A stretch of DNA of 64,000 nt from Desulfatiglans sp. (GTDB lineage: Bacteria; Desulfobacterota; DSM-4660; Desulfatiglandales; HGW-15): NCBI GenBank assembly GCA_012513605.1, contig JAAZBV010000153.1, positions 62,001 to 126,000 on the forward strand, in the 5' to 3' direction. Shown piece after piece: positions 9,869-18,839 of this stretch (position 1 is the first letter of the stretch; each line of letters opens with the position of its first letter). The position numbers and the translations under genes were made by a program. The notes under the pieces are model-generated. The model saw nothing but the letters and a program-made list of their open reading frames with translations. It was not told the origin of the DNA and did not search any database.

Positions 9869-10288
9869 GAATGTACAATAGTACGTATTGTTTCCCTTAA
9901 CACTGTTTCCTTTTATTCTTGGGTAAGATGATTAATAAAATATTAATATCAACAATGCTTTTTCTTTTAGTTCTCACAGCAGCCGCTCTTTTATATATTA
10001 ATGGCTAACGGCATTTTAATTATCCGAATAGAAACAAATATCCAGTCAGGGTATTGATGTTTCTCATCACCAGGATAAATTTGAATACCCGAAGGCAAAA
10101 ACTGGACATTCTGGCAATATACAAGCCGCGGGAGAGTAAAAGGTATAGATGGCCCGGTGGACTTAAATGTTTTTTATGGTACGAACTTATCTTATTTATT
10201 TGGAGATGATGTATATTAGGTCAATACAAAATCCCCATATATGCCGATGTGTTTTTATAACTTAATACCTGTTTGCAGGAGAATCCGA
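9869..10288. other. 420-bp gene-poor stretch with a 26-residue hydrophobic peptide frame
   Basis: The only start-to-stop frame worth noting is 9928-10008 (+), 26 residues: a signal-anchor-like segment MINKILIS... followed by a hydrophobic core, with a GGGTAAG just before the ATG. The remainder is broken in all frames. Around 10130-10215 a short run (GPVDLNVFYGTNLSYLFG) looks protein-like but has no start and ends at a stop. I read the region as decayed coding DNA. Confidence 0.4.
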
Positions 10289-10999
10289 ATGAAACAATTT
10301 TTCATAATATTATGCTTATTATGTATTCTTCCTGGTTTTTGTCATGCTGAACCCGATATTGATAAATTGGCGAAAGGCATTACATCCACATATCCCCTTT
10401 GGAAAATAAACGGGAAGCCGACAGGAGAAGAATATGGTTTTGAATTATTATTCGACGTCAACAATCCACAAAAAATTGAAATACCTGATTTTGAAACAAT
10501 ACTAAATGGTCAAAGTTATAATATATTATCATGCTATGGAAATTTTTTATCTGATTCAAAAAATGGTTATATTGTGGGTACTGCTGGTGAAGGGCCTACA
10601 TTCGGAACAATATTATTGTTCAATGAAAAAATGCAGAAAATATCGTCTATTGGTTGCCAAAAGGTCGTAAAAATAAATATGGTAAATTTATTAAATACTG
10701 ATCGAAATCAAATAATAACATGGGAAGACCACCATTATGGCACTAATACAACACGTCGTGTTCTAAACATTTACCAAACTGATAAGGAAAATAAAATATA
10801 TTTAATTTTTAGTCATGATTTAGTGGATAATACCCGTATGCCTGAAGATAAAGAAATTAATTATTCAATCGATTATCAGTCATTAGCTGTAGAAAAGAAA
10901 ATTAAAATTACTCGAAAGGACACAAATCAAGTTAATATTTGCACTTGGAATGGTCATATATATGAAGGGAAGGACTGTCAACAAGAGTATCCACAGTGA
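10289..10999 (+). CDS. secreted protein of unknown function, AT-rich
   Basis: 236 residues with a clear type I signal peptide (MKQFF...FCHA, about 20 residues). The start at 10289 is preferred over an in-frame ATG at 10241 because GCAGGAG sits 8 bases ahead and the signal peptide begins here. I do not recognise the family. The mature part is rich in Asn, Ile, Lys and Asp, with a GTAGEGPTFG turn and no repeats or metal motifs I can name. Base composition is markedly more AT-rich than pbpC or the downstream DUF502 gene, which suggests transfer. It sits between a dipeptidase remnant and a toxin-antitoxin pair. Confidence 0.7.
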   Translation: MKQFFIILCLLCILPGFCHAEPDIDKLAKGITSTYPLWKINGKPTGEEYGFELLFDVNNPQKIEIPDFETILNGQSYNILSCYGNFLSDSKNGYIVGTAGEGPTFGTILLFNEKMQKISSIGCQKVVKINMVNLLNTDRNQIITWEDHHYGTNTTRRVLNIYQTDKENKIYLIFSHDLVDNTRMPEDKEINYSIDYQSLAVEKKIKITRKDTNQVNICTWNGHIYEGKDCQQEYPQ

Positions 11000-11178
11000 C
11001 CAGGTGATATAACATCGCCCGACCAGTAATGCCCACTGGAGATAAACGACTTCGAGGTAAGAAGGTTGATATAGATGATCAATTCAGAATTTTACGAGCT
11101 GACCTGTTGCCTAAAACCTGTTTGACATCCATGTATCATTTGAATAAACTAAGTAAACTAATTTAATGGGGCTTAACA

Positions 11179-11409
11179 ATGGAAAACATAAATATTCATG
11201 AGGCAAAGACAAAGCTCTCCGCCATGTTAATGGAGGTTGAACAAAAGGGGAAGACCTTTCTCATTTGCAGAAATGGCAAACCGGTTGCAGAGCTTGTGCC
11301 TCACGCTAAATCAGACCGTCTTACATATCACCCTGTTTTAAGCAAGATTAAAATCAAATATGATCCGACAGAAGAGCTTTCAAATGATGAATGGGGAGAA
11401 ATAGAGTGA
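11179..11409 (+). CDS. Phd/YefM-family antitoxin
   Basis: 76 residues. The N-terminal half matches the Phd/YefM DNA-binding fold (NIHEAKTKLSAML..VEQKGKTFLICRNGKPVAELVP). The C-terminal third is the variable toxin-neutralising tail. Its TGA overlaps the ATG of the PIN gene by one base (TGATG), the usual layout of an antitoxin-first operon with translational coupling. It would repress its own promoter together with the toxin. The type II toxin-antitoxin assignment is strong. Confidence 0.9.
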   Translation: MENINIHEAKTKLSAMLMEVEQKGKTFLICRNGKPVAELVPHAKSDRLTYHPVLSKIKIKYDPTEELSNDEWGEIE

Positions 11410-11786
11410 TGCTTCTGGACACTTGTGCCCTCTTATGGCTTACCCATGACCAGAATAAAATAAACCAGGCGGTCATTGAGCTTATAAAAAAATCGCCGGT
11501 TATATATGTCTCAGCAGTAAGTGCTTTTGAAATAGGGTTGAAACATAAGGCCGGGAAACTCTATCTTCCTGTCCTGCCAAAAAGCTGGTTTGATAAAATT
11601 ATTAAACACCACCATATAGAGGTTATTGATCTCAATTGGGAAATCTGTGTTAAAGCAACTGAACTGCCGGATATCCACAGAGACCCATGTGACAGGTTTA
11701 TAATTGCTACCGCGTTGACTAAACAGCTTCCTGTCGTCACTGCGGATAAAAGATTTGAAGCATATGGGGTGCAGGTCTATATATAA
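11409..11786 (+). CDS. PIN-domain ribonuclease toxin (VapC-like)
   Basis: 125 residues from the ATG that overlaps the antitoxin stop; an in-frame GTG at 11406 and ATG at 11391 are less likely. The acidic PIN site looks complete: D4 in LLDTCALLW, E41 in SAFEIGLK, D92/D95 in RDPCDRFIIA and D113 in TADKRF. PIN toxins of this group cleave RNA, often tRNA or rRNA. It is paired with the Phd-type antitoxin just upstream. It appears intact, in contrast to the truncated VapC at 13755. Confidence 0.9.
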   Translation: MLLDTCALLWLTHDQNKINQAVIELIKKSPVIYVSAVSAFEIGLKHKAGKLYLPVLPKSWFDKIIKHHHIEVIDLNWEICVKATELPDIHRDPCDRFIIATALTKQLPVVTADKRFEAYGVQVYI

Positions 11787-11844
11787 TTAATGCGAGATCA
11801 GGGCTTGTTACAATCTTTAAAAAAAGATCATAAAGGAAATATAA

Positions 11845-12468
11845 ATGAATCGATTTAAGACATTTCTAAAAAATACTATCATAGGCGGGCTTCTTGTTAT
11901 GCTCCCGGCAGGGTTGCTTCTGCTTGTAATTTCCTGGATTTTCGGGCTTATACGCAGGGCCATAAGCCCTATAACTATTATTGTTATGGAAAAATCCCCT
12001 GCCCAGGGGATGATCGCAGATGTGCTTGTAATTGCGGTACTTATTATATTATGTTTTACAGTAGGTGTTATAGTAAGGACAAAGGTCGGCAAATGGCTGC
12101 ACACCTCTCTAGAGTCAAAGATACTGGCAAAGGCCCCGGGATACAGGCTTATCAAGGAGACCATATTCCAGTTCCTGGGCAAAAAAAGGTCCCCCTTTTC
12201 GTCTGTTGCGCTGGTTCAACTCTTTGACAGTGAGACCCTTGTAACAGCCTTTATTACTGATGAACATGAAAATAACGCCATCTGCACGGTATTTGTACCC
12301 ACAGGTCCTAACCCCACCTCAGGACTTATATATCATGTGCCTAAAAGTAAGGTTTTTCCGATCAAGGTCTCTGTTGAAGATGCCATGAGATCAATAATAA
12401 GCTGCGGGGCAGGCTCATCAACCATTGTTGCGACCAGAAGGTCATGTCTGGAAAATGATCCTCTGTAA
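11845..12468 (+). CDS. DUF502 family membrane protein
   Basis: 207 residues with two membrane segments (about 12-38 and 55-75), followed by a conserved cytoplasmic or periplasmic domain with GYRLIKETIFQFLG and VPTGPNPTSGLIYHVP, the signature I associate with DUF502. The ribosome site AAAGGAAAT precedes the ATG. No biochemical role is established. The gene is followed after 31 bases by a lipoprotein gene on the same strand, so the two may be co-transcribed. Confidence 0.85.
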   Translation: MNRFKTFLKNTIIGGLLVMLPAGLLLLVISWIFGLIRRAISPITIIVMEKSPAQGMIADVLVIAVLIILCFTVGVIVRTKVGKWLHTSLESKILAKAPGYRLIKETIFQFLGKKRSPFSSVALVQLFDSETLVTAFITDEHENNAICTVFVPTGPNPTSGLIYHVPKSKVFPIKVSVEDAMRSIISCGAGSSTIVATRRSCLENDPL

Positions 12469-12499
12469 TAAACAGACTTTTTATCACACAGGAGTTCAC

Positions 12500-13432
12500 A
12501 TGAAAGGACTATTAGACATAGAAAAAAAATTGTTTATAACTCTCCTTTTCATATCTTTTACAGCATCATGCGCTCACGTGGAGACAAAGGAAAAGGTTGC
12601 TGATGTTAAAAGGGTAGGATCGATCACCGAAAGTTACCTTGGAGAGGTAAGCGGTATAGCCATGTCCCGTTACAGAGAGGATGTGTTCTGGGTATTGAAT
12701 GACAGCGGCAACAGCGCATCAGTATATGCCATACGAGAGGATGGGAAACCCGTGGGCATTGTAAACATTGAAGGGGTTACAAATAATGACTGGGAGGATA
12801 TTGCCTCTTTTGAGTATGAGGGAAAACCCTATATAGTTGTTGCCGATGTGGGGGATAATTTTGCCAGGCGCAGCAAGTGCTTTCTCTTTTTTATAGAGGA
12901 ACCTGATACAAAAAAGATCAAAATGGGTGACCCTATCACCGTTAAGCCATCATGGAGCATCACCTTTACCTACGAGGATGGCCCGCGTGACTGTGAATCA
13001 GTTGCAGTGGATGCAGTGACCGGTAAAATATTGCTTTTAAGCAAAAGGGATACACCTCCTGTGTTATATGAACTCCCTCTGACAACGAAAACTGAAAAGA
13101 ATGCCGTTGCAAAAAAGATCACAGTAATTAAACCCCTGCCACAAAGGACCCAGGGGATAAGTGATTTTTTAAGCATGTCCAATATGACAACCGCAATGGA
13201 CATCTCCGTTGATGGTCTTAATGCTGTTGTTTTGACCTATGCAGGGGCTTACCTCTTCCCGAAAGAAAAAGATGAAGAATGGGGCAAGGCATTTTCCGGT
13301 ACCCCGGTGTATATTACCCTGCCTGTGATGCAACAGTCAGAATCCATATGTTTTGGGAAGGATGCCTCAACCATGTTTGTTACAACAGAGCAGGTCCCTG
13401 CACCTTTGTACAGGGTAGAGCTAAAGAAATAA
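12500..13432 (+). CDS. predicted beta-propeller lipoprotein
   Basis: 310 residues. The start at 12500 has AGGAG 6 bases ahead and opens a signal peptide ending in FTASC, a plausible lipobox with the lipidated Cys near residue 22. An in-frame ATG at 12425 lacks a ribosome site and overlaps the upstream gene. The mature part has repeated WVLNDSGN, DWEDIA and VVADVGDN motifs that I associate with beta-propeller proteins of the esterase-like phytase/YjiK kind. Function is unknown. It is likely anchored in the outer or inner membrane, facing the periplasm. Confidence 0.7.
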   Translation: MKGLLDIEKKLFITLLFISFTASCAHVETKEKVADVKRVGSITESYLGEVSGIAMSRYREDVFWVLNDSGNSASVYAIREDGKPVGIVNIEGVTNNDWEDIASFEYEGKPYIVVADVGDNFARRSKCFLFFIEEPDTKKIKMGDPITVKPSWSITFTYEDGPRDCESVAVDAVTGKILLLSKRDTPPVLYELPLTTKTEKNAVAKKITVIKPLPQRTQGISDFLSMSNMTTAMDISVDGLNAVVLTYAGAYLFPKEKDEEWGKAFSGTPVYITLPVMQQSESICFGKDASTMFVTTEQVPAPLYRVELKK

Positions 13433-13548
13433 TTGAAAAAGAGCGAAGGTATGCCTCGGAGGCTTTCTATTATTTAGGTTGAATCATTTTCTAATTGGAT
13501 TATACAATGAGTGCACAACCTAAATGGATACGAATAAGGAATTTTGAA

Positions 13549-13770
13549 ATGGAAACGCATGTATACGAAACAACAATAAGGAAAAGAGGGATTCTGGAAT
13601 TAAAGGGTCTGCCTTTTGATGAAGGGGATGAGATAAGAATAGTGATCTCAGCTAAAGGGAAGAAAGAGAAACTTGAGGCCCTTATTAATAATGACCACGT
13701 GTGGACAGACAGTGATATTAAAGAGATTCTTCGCGGCAGGGAAATAATAAACCAATGGAAAATATCCTGA
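13549..13770 (+). CDS. VapB-like antitoxin
   Basis: About 73 residues from the ATG at 13549 (METHVYETTIRKRGILELKG), with AAGGA 8 bases ahead. Starts at 13507 (ATG) or 13495 (TTG) are in frame and would add residues unlike the family. The N-terminal half resembles a swapped-hairpin DNA-binding domain, and the C-terminal part is a charged helix. It overlaps the following PIN gene by 16 bases, a standard antitoxin-toxin arrangement. It is probably intact even though its toxin is truncated. Confidence 0.65.
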   Translation: METHVYETTIRKRGILELKGLPFDEGDEIRIVISAKGKKEKLEALINNDHVWTDSDIKEILRGREIINQWKIS

Positions 13771-14045
13771 TCGATACAGACATTGTTATTGATTACCTCA
13801 GAACTAAGGAAAAAGACTCTACAGAACTAATACGACTACTTCTTAATCACACAATATATGTATCAGCTATTTCAGAATTTGAATTATATCTTGGGGCAAG
13901 AACGCAAAGACACCGGGATGATCTTGAAATTGTATTCAGCCAAGTGAATTTGATCCCATTTGATTTTGGATGCGGGCGGATTGCCGCCGATATCTGGAGG
14001 AATAGAGAAACAACACATCAAAATTTGAAAACTCAGTCCCAATAA
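13755..14045 (+). pseudogene. C-terminally truncated VapC-type PIN toxin
   Basis: 96-residue frame. Residues 1 to about 86 are a good VapC (D7 in LIDTDIVIDYL, E43 in SEFELYLGA, then GRIAADIWRNRE). Family members run on for another 40-50 residues with the last acidic pair and a T-x-N/D motif. Those are missing here; the frame instead runs into sequence that belongs, on the other strand, to the gene ending at 13936. The toxin is therefore very probably inactive. The break lies near 14010. Confidence 0.75.
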
Positions 14046-14349
14046 TATCCATATATTTCAATAAGATTATACTTTCTTCCAAATAGTCTGCATCATCAAT
14101 ATGTACTCTGCCAAATGGGAATTTTTCTCCTTTGCTATTAACAATTTCAAACTCTATCTCAGGGGCAGGTGCGGAAGGATAATGAACAAATGAAAATCTT
14201 TTATTTATTAAAACATCACCTTCATCATAATTAATCAAATACAACCTTAACCTATTATTTTTATTCTCAAGTTCAATTTTAATATTTGGTTCTACAGCAG
14301 AAGTACAAAAAGAAAAAAGTAGAATAAAAAGAACAAAATATTTGATCAT
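13936..14349 (-). CDS. secreted protein of unknown function, probably truncated at its C-terminus
   Basis: 137 residues with a signal peptide (MIKYFVLFILLFSFCTSA). The mature part contains a KNNRLRLYLIN.. segment and is AT-rich. The last about 25 residues (from FLYSSRYRRQ on) are the antisense reading of the truncated VapC gene and are probably not part of the original protein. The true gene therefore ends near 14010, where the two broken genes meet tail to tail. The ATG at 14349 has a GGGGGT ribosome site. No family recognised. Confidence 0.55.
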   Translation of the reverse strand: MIKYFVLFILLFSFCTSAVEPNIKIELENKNNRLRLYLINYDEGDVLINKRFSFVHYPSAPAPEIEFEIVNSKGEKFPFGRVHIDDADYLEESIILLKYMDIIGTEFSNFDVLFLYSSRYRRQSARIQNQMGSNSLG

Positions 14350-14422
14350 GTCTATTACCCCCAGTTACTAGTCACAAATTAATCCATTAACGGCTCAGTT
14401 GATAGACAATCCAGGATGTACC

Positions 14423-15274
14423 TTATTTTATAATCCCCCATCTCTTAAACAGGAGGCTGTAGAATTTTGGTTGTTCAAAATCCGCCTGCATCAGTTTGGT
14501 TAAATGGACATACCCGAGCTTGATCTCATCATAGTGTCTCAGCCCCTCCACCAGGATCCTTACTTTATTTTTTGTCAGAGAGAAGATAATTTTATTTTCA
14601 TCAGTCAATGCCCGCTCCTGTTCGCCCGGATCAGGTATTGTAATCATATAGCTTTGTTTACCCTCGATCAGAGGAACCAGGGAATAGATACAGGAGTCTA
14701 TAGGATCAAATTCAGAGGTCACATGTACCCCCTCCTTGTATTTTATCGCCATCAGTATATTTCTCAGTTGAGCGTTGTTGGAATAGATAAAAACCACATC
14801 AGGTTCAAAGGTTGTATTTCTCAGGGGCGCTGTGACACATCCGATATATTTTCCGGCTTTTAAGCATGGGAAGGTCATATTCTTTGCCAGTTCGGGCTTT
14901 TCAAGGAAATGGCCCAGGAATTTTGAACCCGTTCCGCCCAGGGCCTCCTTTATCTCCGGATCATCATCGAATTGAGGATTATACAGGCCCCCTTTTCTGA
15001 AAAATTCGGGCTGTTCGACCAGACCATAACCGATGACCGGTGCATAGCACCAGTGATCTTCTTTAAGCATTGCCACTGTCTTGCCCTCGCGTCGAGTCAG
15101 GGAGAATGCCTGGCATTGGGCAATATGCTGATTACGATCCCTTTTCGGCCTTACAGCCTCTGCCGGGATCTCTTCCTCCTTTTGAATCATTTTAACTGCT
15201 ACAGTGAAAGAATCCAGCCTTAAAATATCTTCAATCTCTTTACCATAACCTCTATATTTTTTAATTGCAGACAT
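14423..15274 (-). CDS. DUF169 family protein
   Basis: 283 residues. The ATG at 15274 has GGGAGA 7 bases ahead; a TTG two codons earlier is less likely. The pattern (early VAVKMI, a QCQAFSLTRREGKTVAMLKEDHWC segment with conserved cysteines, FPCLKAGKYIGCVTAPL) is that of DUF169, a family frequent in anaerobes and methanogens. The role is unproven. The conserved cysteines could bind a metal or cofactor. It stands alone, transcribed away from the MBG gene region. Confidence 0.85.
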   Translation of the reverse strand: MSAIKKYRGYGKEIEDILRLDSFTVAVKMIQKEEEIPAEAVRPKRDRNQHIAQCQAFSLTRREGKTVAMLKEDHWCYAPVIGYGLVEQPEFFRKGGLYNPQFDDDPEIKEALGGTGSKFLGHFLEKPELAKNMTFPCLKAGKYIGCVTAPLRNTTFEPDVVFIYSNNAQLRNILMAIKYKEGVHVTSEFDPIDSCIYSLVPLIEGKQSYMITIPDPGEQERALTDENKIIFSLTKNKVRILVEGLRHYDEIKLGYVHLTKLMQADFEQPKFYSLLFKRWGIIK

Positions 15275-15395
15275 TTTCAATTCTCCCTTTACTTATATGA
15301 TGGATTTAATCCGGCTGTTCTTGACAAGGGGTTATCTTACTCACGCCATTTTCATATATCAACTGATTTTATAATTTAAGGATTGTCTCTAATAA

Positions 15396-15421
15396 TAGGG
15401 GCGAATAATTATTCGCCCCTA
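15396..15421. repeat. perfect 26-bp palindrome (copy 3)
   Basis: TAGGGGCGAATAA followed by its exact complement. The outer 10 bases of each arm match the 9383-9410 palindrome, while the central AT bases differ. Compensating centres with fixed arms suggest selection for a stem-loop, or mobility as a unit. It lies in the non-coding stretch upstream of DUF169 and the MBG gene. Confidence 0.75.
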
Positions 15422-15436
15422 CAATTCTATGTGGTG

Positions 15437-15574
15437 ACCCAAACACCTAAAGCAGGTCAGATGCAAGCTCTGCCAGTTCAGACCTCTCATCCTTCTGAAG
15501 TGTTATATGTGAATATATTTTCTGCCCCTGCATCTAGCCTATAAGGTAGGAGAGCCCATTTTGAATTAGATATC
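15437..15574 (-). pseudogene. decayed duplicate of the 3' end of phoH
   Basis: This stretch aligns base for base with 18830-18967, the last about 40 codons and first trailing bases of the intact phoH. There are roughly a dozen mismatches over the first 120 bases, then a 2-base length difference. The shared block includes the stop codon and the ACCCAAACAC behind it. The homology stops near 15575. It is a fragment without a start, lying just upstream of the GC-rich MBG gene, so that gene is bracketed by two copies of the phoH end in the same orientation. Confidence 0.85.
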
Positions 15575-15821
15575 TGATTTTTCTTTCCTACACCCGGCAA
15601 AAAAGTAAAGCGATCAAAGATAATAACCTTTAATCGTTTCGCCAATCCCTGGTTTTAGGATAAAACGCCATACAAAATTAGGCTTGACACACAAATACCT
15701 CCCCCCTATACTTTTGTCGTTAAGAAGTAAGTTTTTATATATTCAATCGTTTTTCACTAGGTATTTCATCGCACCAGCGTTGCCTGTTGGAAAGCCACAA
15801 TCTAAAAATAGAGGAGAGAAT
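15575..15821 (+). promoter_or_regulatory. leader of the MBG gene with a consensus sigma-70 promoter
   Basis: TTGACA at 15684-15689 and TATACT at 15707-15712, spaced by exactly 17 bases, form a near-consensus vegetative promoter about 110 bases before the MBG start codon. A very similar promoter, sharing TATACTTTTGT and a later TCAATC, lies at 31684-31712 before the FHA-cyclase gene. The ribosome site of the MBG gene is GGAGAG at about 15812. No other structure is evident in the leader. Confidence 0.65.
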
Positions 15822-18746
15822 ATGAACGCAATCATGCAGATACTCTGGAATGCGCTAAAGGCTAACAAGTTAGCTTTGCTGGCCTGTCTGGTTTTCCTAG
15901 CCGCACCCTCGATCGGTCTGGCCTACGATATACACCCTATTACCGATTCAACCACCAACAACGCTAATATTGATGTTGCAGTTGATGCAGACGACATCCC
16001 CCATGCTGTGTATGACCGAGGCGGCAGCGTCTACTACAAAAAGGGGATTGGTGCTGAGGAACTGGTGGGGGTGGGAACAAATCCGGCCATCGCGGTCGGC
16101 CCTGACGGCGTGCCCCAGGTGGTCTATATGGCGGGAAGCGGTCAGTTCTATGTGACCAGGGCCGAAGGTGCCTGGCAAACGCCGATCCAAATCTCGACCT
16201 ACAACCGCGAGATCGACATCGATGTGGACAGCAGCAACCACGCTCATATCGCCTATGTAGCCCAGATCGACACTTCGTATCCGAGCGAAACCAGTGCCGG
16301 GGTGGACATCGGCTACATTAACAATATCGACGGCACGGAATCCGAACCCTTTTCCGGGCCGATTGTGGTGTATCGGGGTATATACGAAAATCTGGGCGGA
16401 TCCAGTTATCAAGGGTATTACTATGACTTTCCCAGAATCAAAGTAGATAGTGAGGGAAACTACCACATCATAGCTACTCATCAGTACTACTATAGATACG
16501 AGACCTATATTGAGCGCAATTACTATGTCGTGTATAAAACAAATACCGGCAGCGGTTTTTCTTCCAATAACACCTCCAGATCCGCTGCCGCAGCTTTGAC
16601 CATCAATGCCCTGGCCCTGGCTCCGGGCGGCAGCCCCAGGGTGGCCTATACCCAGAACAGCGTAGCCTATTACGCCAGTCCTAATCCCGCATGGTCGGAA
16701 ACCGCCCTTGCAGGCGTCACCACCCCAGCGTTGTCTGCAAACGACAATGACGTTGGCCTGGTGTATGTGGACAGCGGTAAGGTGTATCTCAATTTTGACG
16801 ACGGCTCCGGGTTTGGCTCAGCCCAAGCAATCGCCGACGGATCAGCCCCGGCCCTGGGCCTTTCCCCGGACAGCCCTTTTGTCTATTATCTAGCCTCGGA
16901 CGGTGTGAACAGCGAGGTCTACCTGCAAACCGATTTCAGTTTTGTGGCACCGCCCACGGTGACCGTGCAACCGGCAAGCCTGACCGTAACCTACGGCGAG
17001 GACGCCGTGTTCACCACGGCGGCGGATGGTCTGCCAGAGCCCACGGTGCAATGGCAGGGCAGCATTGACGATGGAGCCACCTTTTCCGACCTGGACGACG
17101 CCACCGCGGCCACCCTCACTTTGCCAGCGGTGACGATGGACGACAACGGCCTAAAACTGCGCGCAGTGTTTACCAATGACGAAGGCACCGCTACCTCGAA
17201 CAGCGCCACCCTCACTGTTGCACCTAAAACCCTGACCCCGTCCTTGACGGTCGCCGACAAAACCTATGACGGCACCACCTCGGCCACCATCGAATCGCGG
17301 GAACTCACCGGGATCATCAACGAAGACGATGTCAGCCTGGTCAACGGCGTGGCCACGTTCAGCGACAAGGATACCGGCACCGGTAAAACGGTGACCATCA
17401 CAGGGCTTTCTTTGAGCGGATCGGATGCAGAAAAGTATCAACTACCCGTAGGTGAGGTAACAACCACAGCCGATATCACATCGGCAGAGCTGACCCCGTC
17501 GGTCAGTGTAGACGATAAAATCTATGACGGTACAACTGGTGCTGTGATCGTAGACCGGGGTCTTGCGGGAGTCATCGGCGATGAGGATGTCAGCCTGGTT
17601 AGCGGTACCGCCGTCTTTCTCAACCCAAATGCAGGTTTGGGAAAATCGGTGACAGCCACAGGTCTTGCCCTGGAAGGGACCGACATCGGCAATTATACGC
17701 TGGTCTCAACGAGTGCTGCTACCCATGCAGCCATCATCCCCCGCTCCATCACGGTCACTGCAGCCGCCGCGACCAAAACCTATGATGGCACCAACACCGC
17801 GACAGGAATCCCAACCATCACCTCAGGCATTCTGGTCAACGGCGATACTGGCACATGGACCCAGTCATTCGATACCAGGCATGCAGGCACCAGCAAGACT
17901 CTCACCCCGACAGGCACAGTGAACGACGGCAACAGCGGTGACAACTACGCAGTCACCTTCGCACCGGTGACAACCGGAACGATCTCCCCCCTGCCAATGA
18001 CCGTCTCGGCCGTGACCGAAACCAAGGTCTATGACGGCACAACTGCGTCGAACCTGACGCCCCAGGTCGAACCTGCCCCGATCAGCGGAGACACCTCCGA
18101 GTTCCAGCAAGCCTTCGACACGCCTGACGCTGGAACAGGGAAGACCATCACCCCGTCAGGAGCGGTCATCGATGGTAATAGCGGCAATAACTACGATGTC
18201 ACCTTCATAAACGTCAACAACGGTGTCATTACCCGGGCCGAAGCCACAGTGACACTCTCCGGCCTCAGTCACACCTACGACGGCACTGCCAAGGCCGCCA
18301 TCGCCACCACCGAGCCGGCTGGACTCGGCGTGGCTTTAACCTACAACGGCTCGGCTGCTGCTCCGACATCTGTCGGCAGCTACTCAGTCGTAGCCGTCAT
18401 CGAAGACACCAACTACCAGGAGGGCACGGCCAGCGGCACCCTGGTAATCGCCAAAGCTACGCCGGTGATCAACTGGCCCAACCCGGCGGACATCATCCCC
18501 GGCACCCCCCTGGGCGAGGCACAGCTCAACGCCACGGCCAACGTACCCGGCACCTTTATGTACACCCCGGAGGCCGGCACCCTGCTCGAAATCGGCACCA
18601 ACCAGATGTTGAGCGTCGACTTCACCCCTAACGACACCACCAACTACACGGAGGCAACTGCGCAGGTTACCATCAATGTCACTGAGGATTTTTACTGGCC
18701 CATGTTCATGCCGGCCATCCTGAAAGGACAAAACGTTACCCAGTGA
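15822..18746 (+). CDS. secreted MBG/YDG-repeat surface protein, GC-rich
   Basis: 974 residues from the ATG at 15822, chosen for its GGAGAG site and the signal peptide that follows (LALLACLVFLAAPSIGLA). An upstream in-frame ATG at 15684 lies inside the promoter. Domains in order: a propeller-like region (about 30-365) with VDADDIPHAVY and VGPDGVPQVVY repeats; an Ig-like domain (about 370-460); four YDG-type repeats, each with K-x-YDGT; an MBG-type domain with HTYDGTAKAA; and a final Ig-like unit ending in FYWPMFMPAILK. It is likely cell-surface or extracellular and perhaps adhesive. The gene is far richer in GC than its neighbours and sits between two copies of the phoH 3' end, which suggests acquisition by transfer. 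No LPxTG or autotransporter domain is present, so the export route beyond Sec is unknown. Confidence 0.85.
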   Translation: MNAIMQILWNALKANKLALLACLVFLAAPSIGLAYDIHPITDSTTNNANIDVAVDADDIPHAVYDRGGSVYYKKGIGAEELVGVGTNPAIAVGPDGVPQVVYMAGSGQFYVTRAEGAWQTPIQISTYNREIDIDVDSSNHAHIAYVAQIDTSYPSETSAGVDIGYINNIDGTESEPFSGPIVVYRGIYENLGGSSYQGYYYDFPRIKVDSEGNYHIIATHQYYYRYETYIERNYYVVYKTNTGSGFSSNNTSRSAAAALTINALALAPGGSPRVAYTQNSVAYYASPNPAWSETALAGVTTPALSANDNDVGLVYVDSGKVYLNFDDGSGFGSAQAIADGSAPALGLSPDSPFVYYLASDGVNSEVYLQTDFSFVAPPTVTVQPASLTVTYGEDAVFTTAADGLPEPTVQWQGSIDDGATFSDLDDATAATLTLPAVTMDDNGLKLRAVFTNDEGTATSNSATLTVAPKTLTPSLTVADKTYDGTTSATIESRELTGIINEDDVSLVNGVATFSDKDTGTGKTVTITGLSLSGSDAEKYQLPVGEVTTTADITSAELTPSVSVDDKIYDGTTGAVIVDRGLAGVIGDEDVSLVSGTAVFLNPNAGLGKSVTATGLALEGTDIGNYTLVSTSAATHAAIIPRSITVTAAAATKTYDGTNTATGIPTITSGILVNGDTGTWTQSFDTRHAGTSKTLTPTGTVNDGNSGDNYAVTFAPVTTGTISPLPMTVSAVTETKVYDGTTASNLTPQVEPAPISGDTSEFQQAFDTPDAGTGKTITPSGAVIDGNSGNNYDVTFINVNNGVITRAEATVTLSGLSHTYDGTAKAAIATTEPAGLGVALTYNGSAAAPTSVGSYSVVAVIEDTNYQEGTASGTLVIAKATPVINWPNPADIIPGTPLGEAQLNATANVPGTFMYTPEAGTLLEIGTNQMLSVDFTPNDTTNYTEATAQVTINVTEDFYWPMFMPAILKGQNVTQ

Positions 18747-18774
18747 CCCCCAGCATTGAACAGGGTTATCCGAT

Positions 18775-18816
18775 CCGGTCAGAGAGGTGTGCGGGCCTGC
18801 CCGCCACCCTGACCGG
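18775..18816. terminator. GC-rich hairpin between convergent MBG gene and phoH
   Basis: CCGGTCAG (18775-18782) pairs with CTGACCGG (18809-18816), and an inner GCGGG/CCCGC extends the stem. It lies 28 bases after the MBG stop and before the phoH stop on the other strand. It is a probable bidirectional terminator, without a clear T-run. Confidence 0.5.
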
Positions 18817-18839
18817 CATCACCCGAGGTACCCAAACAC

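Noticed and set aside
11029-11166. 45-residue frame ahead of the Phd/PIN pair
   Set aside because: No ribosome site and no recognisable motif; the region more likely holds the toxin-antitoxin promoter.
15684-15821. Upstream start at 15684 for the MBG gene
   Set aside because: It would overlap the -35/-10 promoter and put 46 residues before the signal peptide; the ATG at 15822 has a ribosome site.
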